Shown here: piece by piece, positions 55,391-63,693 of the stretch | Layout of the letters: every line of letters begins with the position of its first letter | Numbering within the stretch: position 1 is the stretch's first letter | Assembly: GCF_900167935.1 (NCBI RefSeq) | Contig: NZ_FUYL01000006.1 | Coordinates: 239,159-303,158, forward strand | DNA: 64,000 nucleotides | From: Maribacter arcticus | GTDB lineage: Bacteria; Bacteroidota; Bacteroidia; Flavobacteriales; Flavobacteriaceae | Direction: 5' to 3' | Made by a program: the position numbers and the translations under genes | Notes under the pieces: generated by a model | Databases searched by the model: none | Told to the model about the DNA's origin: nothing | The model's input: the letters and a program-made list of their open reading frames with translations, nothing else

Positions 55391-55598
55391 TAAGTAAACT
55401 TGAGTTGTTAATAAGAATATCTCAACTAAAAATACAAATGTAAAACTGACCTAAAAAATGATATTCATGAAATTACTAAAAATGCTAACAAATGTGAGAC
55501 TTCTAGCAAAGGCTTGAGGGTAAATACACTCCCATTTATTCCGAATAAATGAATGAAGCGTGAATTAATCTTATAGTCTTCTGGATGAGCCGGTCGAA

Positions 55599-55737
55599 GT
55601 ATACCAGGTGCGCCGGATTAAAGTGAGCATAGCAATAATTATTGTAAACCCTTTTATAGCATAGCATAGTCTGAAATGATTTTTTAAGTGGCTCAAAAAA
55701 TTCCGTTTTCAGTGGTTCACTTTGACCGTTTTTTGCA
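55599..55737 (-). repeat. Right inverted repeat of the sugar-cassette unit
   Basis: Inverted counterpart of 48048-48181; ends ...CGTTTTTTGCA at 55737. The bases immediately outside (TCAGG) differ from those outside the left end, so no target duplication is seen. Confidence 0.8.
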
Positions 55738-55740
55738 TCA

Positions 55741-56220
55741 GGTACGGTTTCTTGGAAAAAAAGAAAGATTGCCAAAATTCTGGAGGAACTCAAAGAAGGT
55801 GACAATTTAATCGTTAGTGAACTGTCTAGGATAGGACGTAGTATGCTGGAAATCATGCAAGTGTTGTCGATTTCCATGGAAAAAGGCATCCATGTACATG
55901 CGGTAAAGGGCAATTGGCAACTTAACGATTCCATTCAAAGTAAAATCATGGCAATGGTTTTTTCAATGGCCGCCGAAATCGAACGTGACCTGATCTCCAA
56001 AAGAACCAAGGAGGCCTTAAAAGCAAAAAAGGCACAAGGCATCAAATTGGGCAGGCCAAAAGGAACGGGGAAAAGCAAACTGGATAAATTTCGACCAGAG
56101 ATAGAGGCTTTGCTCTATAATGGCTCCGCCCAGAAATTTATCGCCAAGCGTTATGGTATTAGCGAAGCGAACCTTTCTCTTTGGATCAAAAAGCACAATT
56201 TGAAAAAGAGTAAATCATGA
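55741..56220 (+). pseudogene. Serine recombinase (Pin/Hin type), 5' truncated
   Basis: Native codons start at GTVSWKKRKIAKILEELKEG (55741) and run through ELSRIGRSMLEIMQVLSISM, AVKGNWQLNDSIQSKI and AEIERDLISKRTKEAL to a C-terminal HTH (AKRYGISEANLSLWIKKH). The N-terminus with the catalytic Ser is missing and an upstream TGA closes the frame at 55723. An internal ATG at 55843 could start only a C-terminal fragment. It is a different subfamily from the fragment at 47600. Confidence 0.82.
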
Positions 56221-56322
56221 ACAAGGGATTTTTCCTTCACCCGAAAACGTAAAATTGGAGTTCGCATTGCTGGCGTACTTTACCTTTTCCACGCAATGGG
56301 AAAACAACCCCCACTGTCAAAT

Positions 56323-57246
56323 TTAACTAATTAATACTTGGTTTAAAATAGTTTCACATAACTGATGTGTTTTCCAAATATCTTCAATTGATTCAGGATT
56401 AAACGTTCTTTCTTGCACAATATTTATCCAATTTTCAATCATATTCACAAACCCTCGTTTATGAAGAGTAGATTCCCAATTATTAAATTTCAACGTATTT
56501 TCTTCTTCTTTTGTGAAATGCGTTCCAGAATTTAAATCCTTAATCACCCATTTATTCCCCTTTGTATAATATTCGATCCTTTCTTCAGTAATACCACTAA
56601 CTCTATTCATTCCCCCAAGGAGAAGTGTTTCCCCTTGTTGCCACTGGACTTGAACATTTTCTAATTTTTCATTTTTGACCCTAGAAACAACATTTATATT
56701 CTGAATTGACCCCTTTCCTAGGAAACGAAGACTATCAATTACATGTATAAAATCATCAAAAATAAAAACTCTTGGATTGCCAACTAAGTCAACTCTATTT
56801 TTTTGCCATGATATTTGAATAGGATTTGATTCTCCTGATAATGATTTAATTAGGGGAGCAAACCTTCTATTAAATCCTAGAAATATGGGCAATCTATTTT
56901 TTGAGGCTAGATCTAATATTCTTTCGGAGTCTTCCAGCGAATAGCTTAAAGGCTTATCCACAAAAACAGGAATTTTTGCTTTTAACAATTTTAATAAAAT
57001 GTGGACATGGCTTTCAGTTGAACTATGAACCATTGCTGCATCTGGTTTTGTGAGTATTAGTTCATCTAAATTCGAATAAGTTGTAGCTATTCTGAATTGA
57101 TTTGAAAATTTATTTAAAGTATGAGTATTTCTAGTACAAAGAATCGGGTCTATTTTAGAATGATTTGCTAAAATTGGTAAATAGGCTTTTTGAGCAATAC
57201 TCCCTAATCCTATTAATGCGATTCTTATTTTTGATTTATTTGACAT
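56323..57246 (-). CDS. Gfo/Idh/MocA family oxidoreductase
   Basis: 307 aa. The Rossmann motif IALIGLGSIAQKAYLPIL opens the protein; the E-K-P region reads IPVFVDKPLSYSLEDSERIL (Lys about 97), followed by a C-terminal sheet (FLGFNRRFAPLIKSL). Such enzymes oxidise sugars or inositols with bound or free NAD(P). It lies outside the inverted-repeat cassette but inside the Tn3-like span, and could supply C3-oxidised sugars for the DUF1080 hydrolases. That link is inference. Confidence 0.85.
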   Translation of the reverse strand: MSNKSKIRIALIGLGSIAQKAYLPILANHSKIDPILCTRNTHTLNKFSNQFRIATTYSNLDELILTKPDAAMVHSSTESHVHILLKLLKAKIPVFVDKPLSYSLEDSERILDLASKNRLPIFLGFNRRFAPLIKSLSGESNPIQISWQKNRVDLVGNPRVFIFDDFIHVIDSLRFLGKGSIQNINVVSRVKNEKLENVQVQWQQGETLLLGGMNRVSGITEERIEYYTKGNKWVIKDLNSGTHFTKEEENTLKFNNWESTLHKRGFVNMIENWINIVQERTFNPESIEDIWKTHQLCETILNQVLIS

Positions 57247-57844
57247 ATAACGAATCTAATAAATTTACCGTTAGTATCTAAGTACTTCCGATTTGTTGCA
57301 AACGGTAATATAGTTAATTGCCAAAAGTTAGTTCTTAGAGAGTTTATTATAACGACCGTCTGACCCTTTTAAAAATGACCTTTCAGTGAACTTTCTAAAA
57401 GTTTAGCGATAGAAATGGAAATAAGTACTTTTTGAAAGTCTCCTAAAGGGTATAAGTATAGAAGCCTTTTTTTGTACTTTGAATGTAATCTTAAAAGTTT
57501 AATTATGGGTGGGGTTTATTACTCTTTACAAAAAGCGGATTTTGTAAAGAGTTTGGTCTTTTTAAAGTATAGTTCAGGGAGTTTAACTCTTGTCTTGAAT
57601 ACCTGCCTGAAAAGCGTAATGTAAAGAGTTGTGAAAGAAGTTTACAGATTTTCTTAAAAGGTGATAATCACATACTTTGTAAACTGACGAAAGAAAGAAT
57701 GGTAATTTGTCTGAAAGGGGTATAACCTACCTTTTTTTATCAATGTTGAAAAATACTTTATCGAAACTTAGTTAAAACGCCTTAATTAAAATTGAAAACT
57801 GATAATTTAGGGGTTCGAAGATTTTAATATAAGAATTAAGAAAT
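57247..57844. other. Gene-free stretch with clustered TGTAAA/TTTACA inverted repeats
   Basis: 57521-57552 is a perfect 13-bp inverted repeat (ACTCTTTACAAAA, loop AGCGGA). TGTAAA at 57620 and TTTACA at 57641 form a second spaced pair, and TTTGTAAA lies at 57677. The layout of several spaced dyads over about 165 bp recalls a resolvase res site or a regulatory region. No gene is seen. Confidence 0.5.
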
Positions 57845-57955
57845 ATGCCAATTAAAGTTGTGGAGCTTTTTGCAGGAGTTGGGGGTTTAAGAATTGGCCT
57901 TGAAGGTTATCCAAAAAGAGAAGACTCTAATTATGAAGTTGTTTGGAGCTCTTAA
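57845..57955 (+). pseudogene. 5' remnant of a C5-cytosine DNA methyltransferase
   Basis: Thirty-six codons, MPIKVVELFAGVGGLRIGLE then YPKREDSNYEVVW, match motif I (F-A-G-x-G-G) of m5C methyltransferases. The frame stops 20 bp before the Tn3 end at 57976, and the catalytic PC motif and all later parts are absent. Probably a restriction-modification gene cut by the transposon end. Confidence 0.75.
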
Positions 57956-57975
57956 TGAAAAGTTAAGAAATAATT

Positions 57976-58013
57976 CTTAGCGTACGTTTTCGCGCTTATG
58001 GGCTTGATACCTC
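57976..58013 (-). repeat. Tn3-family terminal inverted repeat, copy 3 (right end)
   Basis: On the minus strand it reads GAGGTATCAAGCCC...GCGAAAACGTACGCTAAG, the same layout as copies 1 and 2 but in the opposite orientation. It could be the right end of the unit starting at 47401 (10.6 kb) or at 44611 (13.4 kb). Flanking 5-bp sequences do not match. Confidence 0.82.
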
Positions 58014-58240
58014 ATATATTAAAAGGAAGCATACTTGCTATAAAGGAAATAATAGATACTGGTAAAAACAGAACTACTCCTATTTTTATTGGCATCGGAG
58101 AGTGTGCTTCGCTTTGGGAAATGCTTCAAGTTCAGATGTCCTATTCTGCCTTCACAGGCAAGTAATATCGTAGATAGTTCACGCAAGGAGCTTACACCGC
58201 TCAAAGTAGCGTAAAGCATCGTTACTAAATGATCATTGCC
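58014..58240 (-). pseudogene. IS4-family transposase fragment
   Basis: GNDHLVTMLYATLSGVSSLR then LSTILLACEGRIGHLNLKHF and RSTLSDANKNRSSSVFTSIY matches the region after the DUF4372 domain of IS4-family transposases. Its 3' part is cut by the Tn3 end at 58013, and an in-frame stop lies just upstream. Confidence 0.72.
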
Positions 58241-58851
58241 GATTACTTACAACTTGAAGTTAAGATAGAGATTTAATATTCAAATTTGGCTGACGTTACA
58301 CAGTGTTTTTCTAAAGAAATTACGAAAACGATTTCGTTATTCATGATCTATCAAATTCCACATTAACTTTATTGCAACACTTCATCGGTCTTTTTGATTT
58401 GCGTATTTCAAAATCACCATTAAACAAGGTGTAAAGAAGTGATGCATTATACCAGGTATAACAACCGCTATATTTTTATCCGCTTGCCCTTAAGCGGGTG
58501 ATTTTTGGTTTCAAAACTGAAATTATTAAATTCTTAGACCCAATTGTAATTTTAACTTTTTAAGTTAAAATTTTCTAAAAAACCCTGGAAGCAATACAAG
58601 ACAAAAACCCCTGCTTTTTTTAATTCAAATTAAATTTTCCAGATTTATAATATTATTAGGAATTTCTATTTTTTGGTGTTTTAATTATGAGTAACATGAA
58701 ATATTATCAATTAAATTATTATTATCTATATTTTTAACACATAAACCTAAATAAACAATCTTAATGAAGATAAAATTAATTAAAAGTCTCTTTGTACTAG
58801 AATACATAAAGGGAGTTTATTATATATAAATATAGTAATTTTAAATATGCC
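58241..58851. other. Intergenic stretch upstream of the second sugar operon
   Basis: No convincing gene. A short hairpin CCGCTT...AAGCGG at 58480-58497 followed by ATTTTT may be a terminator. The segment 58515-58845 is very AT-rich and should contain the promoter of the 58852 operon, but no clear -7 element can be chosen. Confidence 0.4.
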
Positions 58852-60273
58852 ATGAGATATTTTCAAAAGATGAATTTCGGGATTTTGGTCCTAACCCTGA
58901 CTTTTTTTCAAACAACCACATCCCAAGAATCCAAATTCGAGGACATCCCCCTAAACAATTTAGGTGAATTTAAGGATGCCGGCAAAAACTGGGTCGTAGC
59001 ATCGGAGTTTTCCAATGATTATTCCAAGGCATGGAATCTTAAAAAGCTAAAGTCTGGCACGGGGGTAGTACTCAACAACCTGACAGACAAGCATCACAGC
59101 CATTTGGTAACAAAAGAAGAGTTTGGGGATGTTGAAGTGGAGGTCGATTTTATGATGGACAAGGGTTCTAATTCCGGGGTATACCTCCAAGGCAGGTACG
59201 AGGTACAGTTGTTCGACAGTTGGCAGAATCCTAATCCTACCTTTTCGGATTGTGGTGGCATCTATCAACGCTGGGACGAATCCCGGACAGTAAAAGGATA
59301 CGAGGGTATGGCGCCTCTCGCAAACGCCTCTAGGGCGCCAGGTCTATGGCAGCATCTACGCATAAGGTTCCAAGCTCCCCGCTTTGATGCTAATGGAAAC
59401 AAAACAGCCAATGCCCATTTTGAAGAGGTTTATCTCAATGGGGTATTGGTGCAACAGCAGGTGGAGGTTACCGGCCCCACTAGGGCCTCGATTTTTGATA
59501 ACGAAAAGGCTTTGGGTCCTTTGGTCTTTCAGGGGGATCATGGTAAAGTAGCCTTTCGGAACATTCGGTATCGTCCATTGGGAACAGAGACCGATGCCAA
59601 GGGTAACGGAAGGATTGGTGCCATTGTGATAAAGCCGGATGACAAACCTTATTTGCTTCGCAGTTTTATGATGTTCGAGGATAAGAAACTGGATTATATC
59701 ATTTCGATGGGAGCACCCGATGGTCTTAATTATTCCTATGATCTTAGGCAAGGGGCATGGCTCCAGGTTTGGCGTGGAGGTTTTATGGATGCGACCGATA
59801 TGTGGCACAGCAGGGGCGAGGCCCAATTGGCGAGGCCCTTGGGAAGCGTGGTGCCATTTTCCGATTCCCCGACAGTGGCCCGATTGTCGGATAGCAATAT
59901 GGCATGGCCGGACTCCCTGGCCTTTGACGACCTTCAAAACGACGGATATCTACTTGATAAGAAAGGAGTGCCTACTTTTAAATATACGGTCAATGGAATC
60001 AAAGTATCGGATAAGATTTCTCCATCTAGCGATGGTTTTGGTTTAAACCGGACACTTACAACAGAAAATTCTTCTTCTAATTTGTATTTTAGGGTGATAT
60101 CGGCAACTAAAATCGAACTGGTGGATAAGGGACTGTACCGCGTAGATGGAATTTATTATATAAGAATGGACAAAAATATTGAACCTTTAATTAGAACCAA
60201 TGACCATGGACGGGAAATGCTGGTGTCCCTTAAGAATCCACATTCCACCTTGACTTATTCCGTAATATGGTAA
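58852..60273 (+). CDS. Secreted DUF1080 protein with C-terminal extra domain
   Basis: 473 aa. A signal peptide (FGILVLTLTFFQTTTSQ) precedes a DUF1080 domain (residues about 30-245: SNSGVYLQGRYEVQLFDSWQ; GLWQHLRIRFQAPRFDANG). The C-terminal half (about 250-470; YSYDLRQGAWLQVWRGGFMD) resembles the extra module found next to PQQ/cytochrome enzymes. It probably hydrolyses an oxidised (3-keto) glycoside in the periplasm. The next gene overlaps or starts within 18 bp. Confidence 0.82.
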   Translation: MRYFQKMNFGILVLTLTFFQTTTSQESKFEDIPLNNLGEFKDAGKNWVVASEFSNDYSKAWNLKKLKSGTGVVLNNLTDKHHSHLVTKEEFGDVEVEVDFMMDKGSNSGVYLQGRYEVQLFDSWQNPNPTFSDCGGIYQRWDESRTVKGYEGMAPLANASRAPGLWQHLRIRFQAPRFDANGNKTANAHFEEVYLNGVLVQQQVEVTGPTRASIFDNEKALGPLVFQGDHGKVAFRNIRYRPLGTETDAKGNGRIGAIVIKPDDKPYLLRSFMMFEDKKLDYIISMGAPDGLNYSYDLRQGAWLQVWRGGFMDATDMWHSRGEAQLARPLGSVVPFSDSPTVARLSDSNMAWPDSLAFDDLQNDGYLLDKKGVPTFKYTVNGIKVSDKISPSSDGFGLNRTLTTENSSSNLYFRVISATKIELVDKGLYRVDGIYYIRMDKNIEPLIRTNDHGREMLVSLKNPHSTLTYSVIW

Positions 60274-60290
60274 CCCTAAAACACAGAACG

Positions 60291-62252
60291 ATGACACAAG
60301 TTATTATTACATTTTTTTATAAAGCCAAATTTGTGACACTATTTTTATTGAGTTTAACTTTTACTTTCTCCGGCTTTACACAAGATAAAACCGATTCCAT
60401 TACCCAGCCGAAAGAGAGTGATTATTACGAAATAAAGACAGTACCTATTCCTGAGGGTATTTTTTTGGGCGTTGGCGGTATGGCTTTTCTACCCAATGAT
60501 AAATTGGCCGTAAGTACCCGAAGGGGTGAAGTTTGGACAATTTCTAACCCATATATGAAGGACGGTCTGGTTCCTAGTTTTAAACTTTTCGCCCATGGCC
60601 TTCACGAACCGTTGGGACTTGCCTATCACGATGGGTCACTTTACTTGTCACAACGGCCAGAACTTACCCGCTTGACGGATTTGGATGGGGATGGTACGGC
60701 CGATGAATATAAAACGGTCTACCCTTTCCGTGTAACGGGAAATTATCATGAATATGCCTACGGTCCGGTATTCGACAAGGATGGAAAAATGATTGTAACT
60801 TTGAATCTGGCATGGATAAACCATTCCCCAGAATTGAGAAAAACAAAAGGATGGGGCCATATGGAGAGTCAGGTAAAATGGCGTGGTTGGATGTTGAAAA
60901 TTTCGGAGGATGGAACAATGGAGCCCTATGCCACCGGTTTTCGTTCACCAGCGGCTTTCGGCCTTAACAAGGAGGGTGATATCTTTTATGCCGAGAACCA
61001 GGGAGGATGGATTGGCTCCGGTTATATAACCGCCTTGGAGAAAGGTGATTTTACCAGTCATCCCGCAGGACTAAAATGGTCAGGGGAAGAAGATTCCCCC
61101 GTAAAATTAAAGGTAGGAGATATTCCAGATACAGGGAAGCCCCAATTCGAAGTGGCCAAAAACATACCTGGTATCAAAACTCCTTCCGTTTGGATACCCC
61201 ATGGGTATATGGGAGTTTCTACTTCAGGTATGCTTTTGGATGATAAGGGTGGATTTGGACCCTTTAAGGACCAAATTTTCGTAGGTGACCAGGGTCAAAG
61301 CTTGATTAATCGCGTATTTCTGGAAAAAGTTAAGGGAGTTTACCAAGGAGCTGTCTTTCCTTTTCGGAAAGGGTTCTCTTCTGGTGTTTTCCGAATGTGT
61401 TGGGGATCGGACGATAGTATGTTCGTCGGGATGACCGGCAGGGGATGGGGCTCTACGGGTGGAGAGCTCTTTGGTCTACAGCAATTGGTATGGAACGGAA
61501 AAATGCCGTTCGAGATAAAAGCTATTCGGGCAATGCCCGATGGGTTTGAACTAGAGTTTACCCAACCTGTAAACGAAATTACGGCAAGGGACGCGGATTC
61601 TTATAATTTAAAAACCTTTACATATGAGTATCATCATGAATACGGGAGCCCCGTAATCAATCAAGGGGAATGTACCGTAAAGGGCATTGAGCTATCAGCA
61701 GACCATACGAAAGTGCGTTTGTCCGTGGAGGGTATAAAGGAAGGCTATATCCATGAGGTGGACGTTGATGGTATTCGATCGGACAACAACAATTTCCCGG
61801 TGCTACACCCCAAAGGATACTATACCCTAAATAGGATACCCGATGGCAAGGCTATGGTAATAACTGCGACAAAAAAGACAGAAGAAATAACCAAGGTTGA
61901 ACATTCTGCAAATATGAAAGGGCGTATTAACACTTCAAAGGAAAAGGTTGCTACTGCCAAAGAAAAGGCAAGAATTAAATCAATTCCTGAGACCAAAAAG
62001 ACATTCAACCAAGTGCAGCCTTTATTGGAAAAGTACACATGCACCTCATGTCACAATATGGAAAAACGTACAGTTGGGCCTCCTTTTGCTGATATAGCCG
62101 AAAGAGGATATTCAAAGGATAAAATTATAGAACTTATATACCAACCCCAACCAGGGAACTGGCCAGATTATACACCGATGCCGCCCATGAGCCATATTCC
62201 GGAGGTAGACGTCCAGGAAATTGCGCAATGGATTAGTTCATTAAAAAAATAA
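60291..62252 (+). CDS. Secreted PQQ-dependent sugar dehydrogenase-like protein with cytochrome c domain
   Basis: About 653 aa. A Met at 60267 overlaps the previous gene; I prefer 60291, which leaves a normal signal peptide (KFVTLFLLSLTFTFSGFTQ). The propeller spans about residues 50-400 (LDGDGTADEYKTVYPF; FGPFKDQIFVGDQGQS). A C-terminal cytochrome c has CTSCH (about residue 580) and a distal Met in MPPMSHIP. It should oxidise a sugar and reduce its own haem. It is coupled to the DUF1080 gene upstream. Confidence 0.83.
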   Translation: MTQVIITFFYKAKFVTLFLLSLTFTFSGFTQDKTDSITQPKESDYYEIKTVPIPEGIFLGVGGMAFLPNDKLAVSTRRGEVWTISNPYMKDGLVPSFKLFAHGLHEPLGLAYHDGSLYLSQRPELTRLTDLDGDGTADEYKTVYPFRVTGNYHEYAYGPVFDKDGKMIVTLNLAWINHSPELRKTKGWGHMESQVKWRGWMLKISEDGTMEPYATGFRSPAAFGLNKEGDIFYAENQGGWIGSGYITALEKGDFTSHPAGLKWSGEEDSPVKLKVGDIPDTGKPQFEVAKNIPGIKTPSVWIPHGYMGVSTSGMLLDDKGGFGPFKDQIFVGDQGQSLINRVFLEKVKGVYQGAVFPFRKGFSSGVFRMCWGSDDSMFVGMTGRGWGSTGGELFGLQQLVWNGKMPFEIKAIRAMPDGFELEFTQPVNEITARDADSYNLKTFTYEYHHEYGSPVINQGECTVKGIELSADHTKVRLSVEGIKEGYIHEVDVDGIRSDNNNFPVLHPKGYYTLNRIPDGKAMVITATKKTEEITKVEHSANMKGRINTSKEKVATAKEKARIKSIPETKKTFNQVQPLLEKYTCTSCHNMEKRTVGPPFADIAERGYSKDKIIELIYQPQPGNWPDYTPMPPMSHIPEVDVQEIAQWISSLKK

Positions 62253-62272
62253 TCATTCTCTTTTTTGTTGCA

Positions 62273-62488
62273 AGTCCAACATCTCAGGACAAGGGAACCC
62301 TAGAAAACAGGAAAGGGGTCATAAGAAGATTTTTTCCCAAGAAAACTGACCTAAGAAAAGTGCCGCAAAAAAGAATAAAGGAAGTCGAAAGATTACTAAA
62401 GTACAGACCGATTAGAAAGTTCAATTATAATAATGCTATTGAGGAACTAAAAAATAAGTGTGTTGTACTTATTATGACTTGAACTCAG
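62273..62488 (+). pseudogene. IS30-family transposase 3' remnant with one IS end
   Basis: The frame SPTSQDKGTLENRKGVIRRF then PKKTDLRKVPQKRIKEVERL matches the C-terminal 65 residues of the IS30 transposase at 30592-31599, stopping at 62480-62482. The terminal repeat (complement CTGAGTTCAA) ends near 62488. The rest of the element is gone. Confidence 0.85.
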
Positions 62489-62533
62489 CATATTTAATAT
62501 TACTTTTAATGCCTTATCTATAACTAGAAAATC

Positions 62534-63349
62534 ATGAAATTTCATTTGTTAGTTTTCATTATTCTAACAGTTTTTTTAAGCTGTAATTCAGAACAGAAAA
62601 AAGTCACTAAAGATTCAAAAGCTGAATCATTTGAAGATGAAGCCATTTTAAACAATCCACCTAATGGTTATGAAACCTTATTTAATGGCGAAAATTTTAA
62701 TGGGTGGAACATAATAACTGACAATAAGGAATCGGATGTTGAGTTGTTTTCAATAGAAAACGGTATGATTCAAACGTATAAAGATCTTGAAGCAAATTCT
62801 CTTCAACCTTTTGGTGAACTCATCACAGAAAAAGAATATAAAAATTATATTCTAACGTTAGAATATAAGTGGGGTGATAAAAAATTCAAACCACGACATG
62901 AAGCCGTAAGAGATGCGGGAGTACTATTTCATGCATTTGAGGAGTCTATTTTTTGGGCTAGTGGTGCTGAATGTCAAATACAAGAAGGAGACACAGGAGA
63001 TTTATGGCTTATTGGAGTACGTGGTAGCACAAAAATTGACGCCAGCAATGGACATTACGCTCAGAAGGGAAAAGTATTTACTAAAGGTAAAGACCCCAAA
63101 AAACGTTATCAAAGCTTTGCCAGAAACTGGTTTTGGGAAAATATTACAGGATGGAATAAAATAGTCATTGAAGTAAAAGGAGATAAAGCAACCTTTATGG
63201 TAAATGGTAAATTAGTTAACGAAGTATTTGATTTAGGACATTATGATGAAGATAGTAAGGAATGGAAAACTCTGAAAAAAGGAAAAATTTTACTTCAGGC
63301 AGAAGGTGCAGAAATCTATTATCGAAATATATATTTGAAGCAGCTTTAA
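62534..63349 (+). CDS. DUF1080 lipoprotein (3-keto-disaccharide hydrolase family)
   Basis: 271 aa. The leader MKFHLLVFIILTVFLSCNS gives a lipobox Cys at about 17. The DUF1080 domain (about 45-270) reads FNGENFNGWNIITDN, VRDAGVLFHAFEE, GWNKIVIEVKGDKATFMVNG. It is the third DUF1080 gene in the window, following an IS30 remnant; its own promoter must lie within or after that remnant. Confidence 0.83.
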   Translation: MKFHLLVFIILTVFLSCNSEQKKVTKDSKAESFEDEAILNNPPNGYETLFNGENFNGWNIITDNKESDVELFSIENGMIQTYKDLEANSLQPFGELITEKEYKNYILTLEYKWGDKKFKPRHEAVRDAGVLFHAFEESIFWASGAECQIQEGDTGDLWLIGVRGSTKIDASNGHYAQKGKVFTKGKDPKKRYQSFARNWFWENITGWNKIVIEVKGDKATFMVNGKLVNEVFDLGHYDEDSKEWKTLKKGKILLQAEGAEIYYRNIYLKQL

Positions 63350-63693
63350 CCCTTCGAAAGTGCGAGAAAGATATGATTAAAGCCCTCCGTCCTATTTAAA
63401 ATTAAATACGTCCTGTTAACATAGAGAACGACTAGCTTGTCTCTACCGTCTGAGCTATGAACAGTACGGGAGCAAACTAGCGTTTGCTTTCCGCCCCGCA
63501 CATAGCGAAATCTTTTTGTTTTGTTTTTTCTTTTTTTGTCCAATGCAACCCCGAAGCTTCGGGGCAAAAAATTTTGCGGACTTCATAAAAATACGCAAAC
63601 CTTTCGATTAAGCCCGAAGCCCGTATTGTTTATAGGTTTTGTGCCTGTTGCACAAGTACTTGTTAAAAATAGTGATATTGATTAACTTTAGTT
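63350..63693. other. Gene-free stretch before the IS1182 gene, with a perfect hairpin
   Basis: CCCCGAAGCTTCGGGG at 63549-63564 is a 16-bp perfect palindrome followed by an A/T run, a possible terminator for either strand. The sequence from about 63605 is probably the non-coding left end of the IS element. Confidence 0.45.

Larger units (their letters stand above)
48048..55737. mobile_element. 7.7-kb unit with inverted IS21-like ends carrying a sugar-oxidation cassette
   Basis: Left end 48048-48181 and right end 55599-55737 are close inverted copies. Both begin at the outside with TGCAAAAAACGGTCAAAGTG, and each contains two tandem AAGTGAACCACT-type motifs. TG...CA ends with internal repeats are the style of IS21-family termini. 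No istA or istB gene is present between them; instead there are DUF1080, PQQ/haem, SDR, IlvD and SMP-30 genes. Both ends abut different truncated serine recombinase genes. The family assignment is inference. Confidence 0.6.

Noticed and set aside
48048..55737. Phase-variable invertible segment controlled by the adjacent serine recombinases
   Set aside because: Both recombinases lack the catalytic N-terminus, the repeats are 135 bp with TG...CA tips and internal direct repeats like IS ends, and no promoter-flipping geometry is apparent. Kept only as an alternative within a finding.
63549..63564. CCCCGAAGCTTCGGGG as a recombination or attachment site
   Set aside because: A single short perfect hairpin next to an A/T run is more simply a terminator or IS-end feature; no second copy was seen.
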